Positions 1-8,392 of a DNA stretch of 64,000 nucleotides are shown here, one piece after another. A program made the position numbers and the translations under genes. Below the pieces are notes generated by a model, which was not told the origin of the DNA, ran no database searches, and saw only the letters and a list, made by a program, of their open reading frames with translations. The DNA is from Methylomonas methanica MC09 (GTDB lineage Bacteria > Pseudomonadota > Gammaproteobacteria > Methylococcales > Methylomonadaceae): the NCBI RefSeq assembly GCF_000214665.1, contig NC_015572.1:4526001-4590000 (forward strand). The letters are read 5' to 3'. Numbering within the stretch: the first letter of the stretch is position 1; every line of letters begins with the position of its first letter.

Positions 1-1
1 C

Positions 2-2425
2 GGGGCAGATTTATTCGCCAACCCCGGCATCTCCATCAAGTTGTCGGCATTATATCCGCGCTACGAAGCCTTGCAGGCAGCCCACGCAATTCCGGCCATC
101 AGCGACCAATTATTGCCGCTGGTGACACAAGCCCGAGACGCCAATATCAGCGTGACCATTGATGCCGAAGAAGCCGAACGGCTGGAGATGAGTCTGACGA
201 TATTCGAACATCTTGCCCGACACTCTGCTCTGGCTGGCTGGCAGGGCTTAGGCTTGGCGGTACAGGCTTATCAAAAACGCGCCCTGCCGGTCATCGAGTG
301 GCTGGCGGAACTGGCAACGCAGCAACAACGCTGGATTCCGCTGCGCCTAGTAAAAGGCGCTTATTGGGATACCGAAATCAAACGCGCCCAGGAAAACGGC
401 TGGTCCGATTACCCGGTGTTTACTCGTAAAGCCGCCACGGATGTGTCTTATCTGGCCTGCGCCAAAACCCTCCTGTCCCGGCCGGAGGCTTTTTATCCGC
501 AATTCGCCACCCACAATGCCCACACGGTGGCGGCGATTTGCCGACTGGGCCGCGAGCATCCCGGCTTCGAGTTTCAACGCTTGCACGGCATGGGCCAGCC
601 CTTGTACGACCGCCTGTTGGAAACGCACCCGCATCTCCGCTGCCGAGTCTATGCGCCGGTCGGCAGTTACCGGGATTTATTGCCTTATTTGGTCCGGCGC
701 CTGCTGGAAAACGGCGCCAACACGTCGTTTATTCACCAAATCGAAAACCCGGCCGTCAGCCCGGAAACCTTATGCCTTGACCCTGTCGAAACGCTGCGGC
801 AGGATGAGACGCAGACCATCGCCTTGCCGGCGGACTTGTTCGCGCCGCAACGCCAAAACTCCGCGGGCCTGAATCTGACCGACTTGCAGTTGCTGCAGCA
901 ATGGCAAACCGACTTGGCAGGACTTGCCGGTACGACCTGGCAAGCCGCTGCGCTGGTAGGTGGTCAAACCTACTCCGGCGATGTTTTAATGGTCTGCAGC
1001 CCTTTCGATCGCAGCAGCTTGGTCGGCCACGTCGCCTGCAGCCCGCCGCAGGCGATAGCACACGCGTTGCAACAAGCCGATAAGGCTTTTGCCGACTGGC
1101 GGCTTTGCCCCGTTGAGACCCGCGCTGATTATTTGTTAAAAGCGGCCGACTTGCTGGAGCAACAGCGCTTGGAATTGGCCGCGCTTTGCATGCGGGAAGG
1201 CGGCCGCACCTTAAGCGACGCGTTGGCGGAAATCAGGGAAGCGGTGGATTTGTGCCGATATTACGCCGCCGGCGCGATCGAATTGTTCAGCCAAGCGCAG
1301 TCGTTGCCGGGGCCGACCGGCGAAGAAAACTGCTTGTGGCAATACGGGCGCGGCGTGTTCGTCTGCATCAGCCCCTGGAACTTTCCGATAGCCATTTTTA
1401 TCGGCCAAATCGCCGCTGCGCTGGCGGCGGGCAACACGGTCATCGCCAAATCGGCCCTACAAACCTCCTTAACCGGCATGGCTTGCGTGCGGCTGTTGCA
1501 TCAGGCCGGTGTGCCGCGCGATGTGCTGCACTTTTTGCCGGGCGACGGCGCGACAATCGGCGGACAATTGCTCAGCGACAAACGGGTAGCCGGCGTGGCC
1601 TTTACCGGCTCCAGCGCCACCGCGCGCGCCATCAACCTGCAACTTGCACAGCGAGACGCCGCCATTGCGGCGCTGATCGCCGAAACCGGCGGCCAAAACG
1701 TCATGCTGGCCGATAGTTCCGCGCACGTCGAACAATTGGTTAGCGATGTCCTGAAATCGGCTTTCAACAGTGCCGGCCAACGCTGTTCGGCCTGCCGGGT
1801 GCTGTTTTTACCGGAAGAAACCGCCGACGCCATTATCGAACGCTTAATCGGCGCCATGCAGTGGCTGAGGCTGGGTTCGCCGTTGGATTTAAGCACGGAT
1901 GTCGGCCCGGTAATCGATCGAACCGCGTTAGAGAAATTAAATGCACATGTCGACTATTTAAAAAACAACGCCAAACGGCTGTATCAATTGCCCCTTCCGG
2001 CCGGGCTGGAGAAAGGCCACTATTTTCCGCCGACTCTGGCGGAAATCGCCGGCCTATCGCAACTGGAACAGGAAGTATTCGGCCCGATTTTGCATGTCGT
2101 ACGCTATGCGGGTTCGGACTTGTCCGGAGTGATCGAAGCTATCAATGCCACCGGTTTCGGCCTGACATTGGGCGTGCACAGCCGTATCAAAGCCACGATG
2201 CAAAGCGTACGGCAGCAGGCCAGGGTCGGCAACGTCTATTGCAACCGCAATATGATAGGCGCCGTGGTTGGCGTGCAACCCTTCGGCGGCATGGGCCAAT
2301 CCGGCACCGGCCCGAAAGCCGGCGGCCCGCATTATTTATTGCGTTTTTCGGTTGAGCAGACGGTAACCAGTAATTTGACAGCCATCGGCGGCAACCCCTG
2401 GCTGCTAGCGAAACAGAAGCTTTAG
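2..2425 (+). CDS. putA: Bifunctional proline dehydrogenase / P5C dehydrogenase, 5'-truncated by window edge
   Basis: The frame is open from base 2, so the gene enters from the left and the TTG at 41 is not its start. The product oxidises proline to glutamate in two steps, using FAD and then NAD+. The visible part begins inside the proline dehydrogenase barrel, with RLVKGAYWD, QFATHNAHT, FQRLHGMG and YAPVGSYRDLLPYLVRRL. The aldehyde dehydrogenase domain follows, with SPWNFP, ETGGQN and the catalytic cysteine in NSAGQRCSA. It stops shortly after the QPFGGMGQSGTGPKAGG segment and TAIGGNPWLL, so it lacks the extra C-terminal domain of the longest PutA proteins. The missing N-terminus prevents judging whether a DNA-binding RHH domain is present. 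Confidence 0.96.
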   Translation, partial: GADLFANPGISIKLSALYPRYEALQAAHAIPAISDQLLPLVTQARDANISVTIDAEEAERLEMSLTIFEHLARHSALAGWQGLGLAVQAYQKRALPVIEWLAELATQQQRWIPLRLVKGAYWDTEIKRAQENGWSDYPVFTRKAATDVSYLACAKTLLSRPEAFYPQFATHNAHTVAAICRLGREHPGFEFQRLHGMGQPLYDRLLETHPHLRCRVYAPVGSYRDLLPYLVRRLLENGANTSFIHQIENPAVSPETLCLDPVETLRQDETQTIALPADLFAPQRQNSAGLNLTDLQLLQQWQTDLAGLAGTTWQAAALVGGQTYSGDVLMVCSPFDRSSLVGHVACSPPQAIAHALQQADKAFADWRLCPVETRADYLLKAADLLEQQRLELAALCMREGGRTLSDALAEIREAVDLCRYYAAGAIELFSQAQSLPGPTGEENCLWQYGRGVFVCISPWNFPIAIFIGQIAAALAAGNTVIAKSALQTSLTGMACVRLLHQAGVPRDVLHFLPGDGATIGGQLLSDKRVAGVAFTGSSATARAINLQLAQRDAAIAALIAETGGQNVMLADSSAHVEQLVSDVLKSAFNSAGQRCSACRVLFLPEETADAIIERLIGAMQWLRLGSPLDLSTDVGPVIDRTALEKLNAHVDYLKNNAKRLYQLPLPAGLEKGHYFPPTLAEIAGLSQLEQEVFGPILHVVRYAGSDLSGVIEAINATGFGLTLGVHSRIKATMQSVRQQARVGNVYCNRNMIGAVVGVQPFGGMGQSGTGPKAGGPHYLLRFSVEQTVTSNLTAIGGNPWLLAKQKL

Positions 2426-2571
2426 CCCGATTAAGCCTTGCGGTTTCATTAAATGCGCCGGTTCTGGGAATCCCAGACTACTGCGCTGTTTGATTGCCGC
2501 TTAACCCTGTGCGTTGTTAAAACTTCAGCATACGGATACACTCCAGCTACTTAATACCATAAGCTTTTACC

Positions 2572-2862
2572 ATGCGACCTTCAATAGCCCTGCAAACACA
2601 CCGCGACGCCATTAAAGAGATTGCCCTCCGACATAGGGTACAAAATATACGCGTGTTCGGCTCGGTCATTCATGGTGACGATACGGAAGAAAGCGACTTG
2701 GACCTACTGGTTGACCCCACCAGAGAAACCACGTTAATGGATATTGCAAAAATCCAAGTAGAGCTAAAAAACCTGTTAAATATAACCGTTGACGTACTGA
2801 CGCCACGGGCGCTACCCGATAAATTCCGCGATCAGGTTTTAAAAGAAGCCCAACCATTATGA
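2572..2862 (+). CDS. mntA: MNT-domain nucleotidyltransferase antitoxin (MntA-like)
   Basis: A 96-residue minimal nucleotidyltransferase. The signature GSX10DXD is exact: GS of VFGSVIHG, ten residues, then DLD before LLVD. The family AMPylates the tyrosine of the partner HEPN toxin's RX4HXY motif and so neutralises it. The stop overlaps the start of the next gene (ATGA), the usual coupling of mntA-hepT pairs. The roughly 145 bases upstream hold only a small inverted repeat (2463-2477) and presumably the promoter. The pair sits between putA and trkH without visible mobile-element flanks. Confidence 0.85.
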   Translation: MRPSIALQTHRDAIKEIALRHRVQNIRVFGSVIHGDDTEESDLDLLVDPTRETTLMDIAKIQVELKNLLNITVDVLTPRALPDKFRDQVLKEAQPL

Positions 2863-3215
2863 GCAAAAAAGACGTATTGCGAATTCCGGATTATCTGGAA
2901 CACATCGCGGAAGCCATCGGGCGGATTCAACGCTACGTCGACGACATGTCGGAAGTCACTTTTCTCGAAGACGAAAAAACCCAGGATGCTGTCATTAGAA
3001 ATTTCGAGATTATCGGCGAGGCCGCTCACAACATAGAACGTTACCACGCTGACTATGCCGAATCCCATACGGAAGTACCTTGGACTCTCATGTACGCAAT
3101 GCGCAATCGTATATCACATGGCTATTTCAAAGTGGATTTCGAATTGATCTGGCAAACCATTCACGCAGACTTACCGGAAATACATCAGCAAATTCAGCTA
3201 TTGCTTGCTGATTAA
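2859..3215 (+). CDS. hepT: HEPN-domain toxin (HepT-like, DUF86)
   Basis: A 118-residue all-helical HEPN protein. The family's RX4HXY motif is visible as RNRISHGY near residue 88, preceded by WTLMYAMRN, which is typical of DUF86/HepT. Members act as RNases, reported to target tRNA or mRNA, and are modified by the cognate MntA. The gene overlaps mntA by four bases and is translationally coupled. Assignment to the family is firm; activity in this organism is inferred. Confidence 0.85.
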   Translation: MSKKDVLRIPDYLEHIAEAIGRIQRYVDDMSEVTFLEDEKTQDAVIRNFEIIGEAAHNIERYHADYAESHTEVPWTLMYAMRNRISHGYFKVDFELIWQTIHADLPEIHQQIQLLLAD

Positions 3216-3218
3216 CGG

Positions 3219-3308
3219 CTAGAAAGACCGTAAGCGATTCTCACGAAAGAAAAAACCATTTTTTTTATACTCAATAGCTTCGCGGATTGCTGAAGTAAAT
3301 CTATCCAT
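3219..3308 (-). CDS. Possible 29-residue small protein
   Basis: On the minus strand a 30-codon frame starts with ATG at 3308 and ends in TAG at 3219. A good ribosome-binding sequence, AGGAA, lies about six bases before the ATG. The product is basic and rich in aromatic residues, beginning MDRFTSAIREAIEYKKNG. It lies in the AT-rich gap between hepT and trkH, convergent with hepT. No homologue is recognised, and a chance frame of this size is quite possible. Confidence 0.25.
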   Translation of the reverse strand: MDRFTSAIREAIEYKKNGFFFRENRLRSF

Positions 3309-3524
3309 AATTGTGTTCCTAAAAATATATCCAGATACTAAATCACTTCCATATATCATCACTGATTACAGCACTACAAATAACAAACTCCGCTAAAATA
3401 CTTGGCCCCGCTCGGGCTATTTTCCGCTCAAAAACTACCCGCTAAAACTCTTTTCCCACAAGCCGCAGCAAAAAATAAATGCTACATTAATCACTATAAA
3501 TCTCCCCAAGGATAGACCACCCGC
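3309..3524. other. AT-rich intergenic region upstream of trkH
   Basis: About 215 bases without a convincing gene. It is AT-rich, carries the probable trkH promoter region, and an AAGGA ribosome-binding sequence precedes the trkH start. No hairpin with a T-run is seen. Confidence 0.4.
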
Positions 3525-4997
3525 ATGAGTTCTTCCGACGTTTCCAGAGCTTTGGCCCAACCGGTGCGTTACCGGGTTTTGGCGCGTTATCTGGCCAGCA
3601 TCGGCTTGGTGGTGGCCGTGTTGCGGCTGCCGCCTATATTGCTGTCCTGGGCCTGCGGCGACTGGCATTTCATGGTGGGCCAAGTTTTGGTTTCCGCAGG
3701 GTTACTGCTCATTTGCCTGCCCGTAACGCGTATTTGGGTGCCGGAAGGCATACGCGACAATGAAGTGATGGTAATCACCAGCCTGTCCTTTGCGTTTACT
3801 GCCCTGCTGGAAGCGTTGCCATTTATTGGCGAAGGACTGACGGGGATCGACGCCCTGTTCGAAACGGTGTCCGGCGTCACCACCACCGGTTTAAGCACCC
3901 TGACCGGCCTGCAACATTATTCCCCGGCACTGCTGTTTAGCCGGGCCTGGATGCAGTGGTACGGCGGTTTGGGGGTAGTGGCGTTTTCCATCGCCTTGTT
4001 GTTTTTGGACCGGGGCATGGCCGCGCACCGGCTAGCCATGGGCGACATTACCGACAGCCGGGACATCCTGGGTAACGCCCGTAGCCACGCGCTGAAATTG
4101 CTGATTATTTATAGCGCGTTGAGCGTTATTGCGATTTTAGCCTTATGGGTTGCGGGCCTGGATCCATTAAGCGCCGTTACCCATGCCTTGAGCGGCATTT
4201 CCACCGGCGGATTTTCCATTTACGATAACAGTCTGGCTGCTATCGACAGCGCGTGGCTGCAGGTTTTGGTGACTGTCATTGGTGTATTGGGCGCCGTGGC
4301 GCTGCCGCTGTACTATCATGTATTCAAACGCGGATTTAAAGAATTGGCTACCGAATCCGAAGCGTTGGCGCTACCGGTGATCAGTTTAGGTGTGGTTGGG
4401 GTACTGTTTCTCTGCATCAACGCCGATGTCGGCAATGTCTGGTCCAGTCTGAAACAAGCCGTGGTCATGGGCATTTCGGCCCAAACCACCACCGGCTTTG
4501 CCAATGCCGATATAGGCCCGATGAATGCCGGCGCCAAACTGACCTTGATAACCTCCATGATAATTGGTGGCTCCATGGGCTCCACCGCCGGCGGTATCAA
4601 AATTTTGCGATTTTTGATCGTATTACGTTTGATTCAACTGTTCATTGTCCGCACCGCCCTGCCGGCGCATGCCGTGCTGGAGCGCCGGTTGTGCGGAGAC
4701 AAGTTGGAAGCGGACGAGATTGAACGCGTATTAATGCTGATCATGATTTTTCTGGGCACGGTGCTGCTGTCCTGGTTCGCTTTTTTGGTGATGGGCTATG
4801 ATCCGCTGAACGCCTTGCTGGAAGTGGTATCAGCCTGTTCGACCACCGGTTTGTCGTCCGGCATCACCCGCACCGCGCTGGAACCCAGTCTTAAAGCGGT
4901 CTTGATCATCGACATGTTGTTGGGTCGGGTAGAGTTTTTAGCCATGCTGGTATTCTTGTATCCGCGCACCTGGATCAAAATAGGGAGTAAAACTTGA
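3525..4997 (+). CDS. trkH: TrkH/KtrB-family potassium uptake channel subunit
   Basis: A 490-residue inner-membrane protein with the four-fold pore repeat of the Trk/Ktr/HKT superfamily. Selectivity-loop sequences are visible at about residues 117 (VSGVTTTGLS), 222 (LSGISTGGFS), 318 (AQTTTGFAN) and 435 (SACSTTGLSS), each centred on the conserved glycine that lines the K+ path. Hydrophobic segments fill the rest. The stop codon overlaps the TTG start of the regulatory subunit gene downstream (TTGA), so the two are one operon. The length matches TrkH. Confidence 0.93.
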   Translation: MSSSDVSRALAQPVRYRVLARYLASIGLVVAVLRLPPILLSWACGDWHFMVGQVLVSAGLLLICLPVTRIWVPEGIRDNEVMVITSLSFAFTALLEALPFIGEGLTGIDALFETVSGVTTTGLSTLTGLQHYSPALLFSRAWMQWYGGLGVVAFSIALLFLDRGMAAHRLAMGDITDSRDILGNARSHALKLLIIYSALSVIAILALWVAGLDPLSAVTHALSGISTGGFSIYDNSLAAIDSAWLQVLVTVIGVLGAVALPLYYHVFKRGFKELATESEALALPVISLGVVGVLFLCINADVGNVWSSLKQAVVMGISAQTTTGFANADIGPMNAGAKLTLITSMIIGGSMGSTAGGIKILRFLIVLRLIQLFIVRTALPAHAVLERRLCGDKLEADEIERVLMLIMIFLGTVLLSWFAFLVMGYDPLNALLEVVSACSTTGLSSGITRTALEPSLKAVLIIDMLLGRVEFLAMLVFLYPRTWIKIGSKT

Positions 4998-5653
4998 AAA
5001 TCGTCTTTATCGGCGCCTCGTCGCTGGCCATCGCCACGGCGCAACAGTTACTGCGCGCCGGACACGAAGTCATCATCATCGAAAACGACAAAACCGTCAT
5101 CGATAAATTGATGCCGCACATCGACTGCGTATTTCTGCACGGCAACGGCAGCAAACCGGCGATATTAAAGGAAACCGACCCCGCCACCATCGATGTACTG
5201 TTTTGCCTGACCAAAAGCGATGAAGCCAACATTATTGCCAGCTTGGTGGCGCGCTCCCTGGGCGTTAAACGGGTGATTACCCGAGTCGAGGACCCTGAGT
5301 TCGAGCATATCTGCGTCGGACTGGGTTTAACCAATACGATTATCCCCACCCTGACCCACGCCCGCTATCTGGCTAATATTGCCGCCGGCCGGGATGTTTT
5401 GGAGTTGTCCGCCATTTTTCGCGGCAATGTAAAGTTGTTTAGCTTTATCGCCACGGAAAACGAAGCCGGGGCTGTGAGCGACTTGGATTTACCCAAGCAT
5501 ACCCGGATCATCTTCTGCTATCGGGACAACCAGTTTTTACCTCTGGATCACGATAGCAAAATCGAACCCGCGGACGAACTGGTGCTGGTTACCACCGTGG
5601 CCGATTATGAAAAATTGCACGCCAAATGGGGTAACGGTAAGGATATAAGCTAA
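4994..5653 (+). CDS. TrkA/KtrA-like potassium channel regulator with one RCK unit
   Basis: A 219-residue cytoplasmic protein: RCK-N Rossmann domain at about 1-130, then a TrkA_C domain at about 140-215. Classical TrkA has two such units (about 458 residues), so this resembles KtrA. The start is TTG at 4994, overlapping the trkH stop, with AGGGAG as ribosome-binding sequence at 4982-4987. The usual GxGxxG nucleotide loop is replaced by GASSLA, while the acidic residue at the end of strand 2 is kept (IIIEND). Nucleotide binding may therefore be altered. Its partner is the TrkH channel encoded immediately upstream. Confidence 0.85.
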   Translation: MKIVFIGASSLAIATAQQLLRAGHEVIIIENDKTVIDKLMPHIDCVFLHGNGSKPAILKETDPATIDVLFCLTKSDEANIIASLVARSLGVKRVITRVEDPEFEHICVGLGLTNTIIPTLTHARYLANIAAGRDVLELSAIFRGNVKLFSFIATENEAGAVSDLDLPKHTRIIFCYRDNQFLPLDHDSKIEPADELVLVTTVADYEKLHAKWGNGKDIS

Positions 5654-5689
5654 GACAAGGCTTTCTTGCTGTCATTAACTAGCGAGTAC

Positions 5690-5717
5690 TGGAGTACAAA
5701 CCTAGGTTTGTACTCCA
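5690..5717. repeat. Perfect 28-bp palindrome
   Basis: The sequence from TGGAGTAC at 5690 to GTACTCCA at 5717 is its own reverse complement with no unpaired centre (CCTAGG in the middle). It lies in the 217-base gap between the trkA-like gene and rlmKL. No T-run follows, so it is a poor intrinsic terminator. It could be a dimeric operator, a dispersed palindrome or a cruciform site. Confidence 0.8.
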
Positions 5718-5870
5718 AAAGATAGTCGTTTTGCGCAGCTCTAAGATACCGAATCCTGCGCCTATGACCTTCAAATCGGCCTATCGGCAAAACCCGCCAC
5801 ACAGCAAAATTTCCGCGCAAACCGGCCGATGTTGTTATCCTTATCGACCGCTTAATTTTCAGTCGACCTC

Positions 5871-8066
5871 ATGAGCCAATATCAACTGTTCGCCACCACC
5901 CCCAAAGCCATGGAAGGCATACTCGCCGCCGAAATAGAAGCCCTGGGCGGACAGCAAGTTCAGCAAAAAATGGCCGGTGTGGCGTTTCAGGGCGATTTGG
6001 CCATGGCTTATAAAGCCTGTTTGTGGTCGCGCACCGCTAACCGGATTTTGCTGTTACTGGGCAGCTTCGAGGTTAAATCGCAGCAGGATTTGTACGACGG
6101 CGTCAAACGTATCAACTGGTTCGAACACATGAAACCGGACGACAGCCTGGCAGTGTCGTTCAGCAGCAAAAATAATCCTGCCATCAACAACACCCATTTC
6201 GGCGCACTCAAAGTCAAGGATGCCATCGTCGACCAGATGCGGGCCAAATTCGACAAACGACCGAATATCGACACCGACCGACCCAGTATTCGCGTCAATG
6301 TCTATCTGCATAACGAGACTGCTCAGCTGAGCCTGGATTTGTCCGGCGAGAGCTTGCATAAACGCGGCTACCGGGATGTCAGCATTGCCGCGCCGATCAA
6401 GGAAAACCTGGCCGCCGCCATTTTATTGCGGACCGGCTGGCCGAAAATCGCTGCGGCCGGCGGCTCGTTACTGGACCCGATGTGCGGCTCCGGCACCATG
6501 TTATTGGAAGGCGCCATGATCGCCGCCGATTACGCCCCCGGTTTACTGCGGGATTATTTCGGCTTTTTGGGCTGGAAAAAGCACGACGCCGGGCTATGGC
6601 AAAGTCTGCTGGAGGATGCCAATCAACGCCGCGACGCCGGCTTGCAGCACATGCCGGTGATTGTCGGCTTCGATCAGGACCGCCGCACCGTGGCGACCGC
6701 CTTGCAACACGTGGAAAACGCCGGCTTGCAAGGCAAAATTCATATTGAAAAACGCGATATCGACGATGCGACAGCCGCTGAAAGCTGGCCTAAAGGCTTG
6801 ATTGCCTGCAATCCGCCTTATGGCGAGCGTCTGGGCGAAGAAGCCGAAACGGCCGAGCTGTACCGGCGCTTCGGCGAGGTATTGAAAAGCCGCTTCGGCG
6901 GCTGGCAGGCAGCGATGATTATCAGTAACCCGGAGCTGGGCTTTAGATTGGGCCTGCGTTCGCAAAAACCCATCACCTTATTTAACGGCGCGCTGGAGTG
7001 CAAATTACTTCGCTTCAATATCGAAGAAAAAAGCTTTTTCGAGCCGAAAGCCAAATCCCAGCAGGAACGCATCGATCAAATCAGCCGCCGTACCGAAAGG
7101 GAACAACCGGACAATCAGGCTGAAATGTTCGGCAACCGGCTGCGCAAGAATCTGAAAAAATTGGCGAAATGGGCCAAGCAAAATCATATTAATTGCTACC
7201 GCCTGTACGACGCCGATTTACCGGAATACGCGGTAGCGGTCGATGTCTACCAGGGCGAGCAAGTCTGGGTCAACGTGCAGGAATACGAGTCGCCGAAAAC
7301 CATCGATCCCGCCAAAGCCAATCAACGGCTGGCCGGGGCGATGGTGGAAATTCCCAAAGTGTTGGGTATTCCTAAAGAACAAGTGTTCTTAAAAATCCGC
7401 CGCAAACAGAAAAATACCGACCAATACGAGAAACAAGGCGATTCGGGCCGCTTTCAGGTGGTAGAAGAAGGCGGTTGCAAATTCTGGGTGAATTTCGAGG
7501 ATTATCTGGATACCGGCCTGTTTCTCGACCACCGGCCGATACGCATGTTGATTCAGCAGCAAGCCAAGGGCAAGCGGTTTCTGAATCTATTTGCCTATAC
7601 CGGCAGCGCCAGCGTGCATGCGGCCTTAGGCGGCGCCGTTTCCAGCGTCACGGTGGATATGTCCAATACCTACTTGGACTGGGCCAAACGCAACTTCGAT
7701 TTAAACGGCATACGCGGCGATCATAAACTGGTACGCGCCAATTGTCTGACCTGGCTGGCCGAACAGGCTGCGGCCAAACCGGCGCCGCAGTTCGATTTGA
7801 TTTTTCTGGATCCGCCGACTTTTTCCAATTCCAAGAAAATGGACGACGCCTTCGATGTGCAAAACGACCACGTGCCATTATTAAAAAATGCCGCAGCACT
7901 GTTGGCACCCGGCGGCATCTTGTACTTTTCCACTAATTTTCGCCGCTTTAAAATGGATACCGTCGCATTGGCGGGCCTGAATATCGAGGATATTAGCGCG
8001 TCGACTATCCCCGAGGATTTCGCCCGCGACCAAAAAATTCATTATTGTTGGAGAATCAGCCGATGA
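5871..8066 (+). CDS. rlmL: Bifunctional 23S rRNA m2G2445 / m7G2069 methyltransferase
   Basis: A 731-residue fusion of RlmL and RlmK, close to E. coli RlmKL (702). Domain order: N-terminal THUMP RNA-binding region (about 45-155); first SAM methyltransferase with DPMCGSGT at about 201 and catalytic NPPYGERLG at about 313; linker; second methyltransferase with NLFAYTGSASVHA at about 571 and DPPTFSNS at about 645. It modifies G2445 and G2069 of 23S rRNA. The stop overlaps the ATG of the acylphosphatase gene. Confidence 0.96.
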   Translation: MSQYQLFATTPKAMEGILAAEIEALGGQQVQQKMAGVAFQGDLAMAYKACLWSRTANRILLLLGSFEVKSQQDLYDGVKRINWFEHMKPDDSLAVSFSSKNNPAINNTHFGALKVKDAIVDQMRAKFDKRPNIDTDRPSIRVNVYLHNETAQLSLDLSGESLHKRGYRDVSIAAPIKENLAAAILLRTGWPKIAAAGGSLLDPMCGSGTMLLEGAMIAADYAPGLLRDYFGFLGWKKHDAGLWQSLLEDANQRRDAGLQHMPVIVGFDQDRRTVATALQHVENAGLQGKIHIEKRDIDDATAAESWPKGLIACNPPYGERLGEEAETAELYRRFGEVLKSRFGGWQAAMIISNPELGFRLGLRSQKPITLFNGALECKLLRFNIEEKSFFEPKAKSQQERIDQISRRTEREQPDNQAEMFGNRLRKNLKKLAKWAKQNHINCYRLYDADLPEYAVAVDVYQGEQVWVNVQEYESPKTIDPAKANQRLAGAMVEIPKVLGIPKEQVFLKIRRKQKNTDQYEKQGDSGRFQVVEEGGCKFWVNFEDYLDTGLFLDHRPIRMLIQQQAKGKRFLNLFAYTGSASVHAALGGAVSSVTVDMSNTYLDWAKRNFDLNGIRGDHKLVRANCLTWLAEQAAAKPAPQFDLIFLDPPTFSNSKKMDDAFDVQNDHVPLLKNAAALLAPGGILYFSTNFRRFKMDTVALAGLNIEDISASTIPEDFARDQKIHYCWRISR

Positions 8067-8335
8067 GCAGTTGTTTGCATATCATCGTCAAGGGCCGGGT
8101 ACAGGGCGTGTATTTCCGGGCCTATACCCAAAAGCAGGCGGTTAAACTTAACTTAAACGGCTACGTGCGTAATCTGGCCAACGGCGATGTGGAAGTGGTC
8201 GCCTGCGGCGAACGCGCGGCCGTGCAGCAATTGGCAGCGTGGTGCCACAAGGGGCCACTGTTGGCCAAAGTCAGCGAAGTCATCGTCAACGATCACCCCG
8301 AACATGAGGCTTTTTCGGAATTTGAAATTCGCTAG
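8063..8335 (+). CDS. acyP: Acylphosphatase
   Basis: A 90-residue protein with the complete acylphosphatase signature: VKGRVQGVYFR (catalytic Arg) and GYVRNLANGDVEV (catalytic Asn). It hydrolyses carboxyl-phosphate bonds. The ATG at 8063 is chosen because it overlaps the rlmKL stop (ATGA) and has GGAGAA at 8050-8055; an upstream TTG at 8045 is less likely. The C-terminus is slightly divergent. Confidence 0.93.
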   Translation: MSSCLHIIVKGRVQGVYFRAYTQKQAVKLNLNGYVRNLANGDVEVVACGERAAVQQLAAWCHKGPLLAKVSEVIVNDHPEHEAFSEFEIR

Positions 8336-8339
8336 ATCG

Positions 8340-8369
8340 CGCCGAACGGCAGCACAGACTCATTCGGCG
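8340..8369. terminator. Weak hairpin between acyP and the convergent PEP-CTERM gene
   Basis: CGCCGAA (8340-8346) and TTCGGCG (8363-8369) form a seven-pair stem with a 16-base loop, in the short gap between two convergent genes. There is no T-run on either strand, so termination by it is only a suggestion. Confidence 0.3.
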
Positions 8370-8392
8370 GAACCAGGATAATTGCCGCAAGC

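Noticed and set aside
2463..2477. Inverted repeat TCTGGGA-A-TCCCAGA after putA as a terminator
   Set aside because: The loop would be one base, which cannot form a hairpin of this length, and no T-run follows. Left as a minor palindrome.
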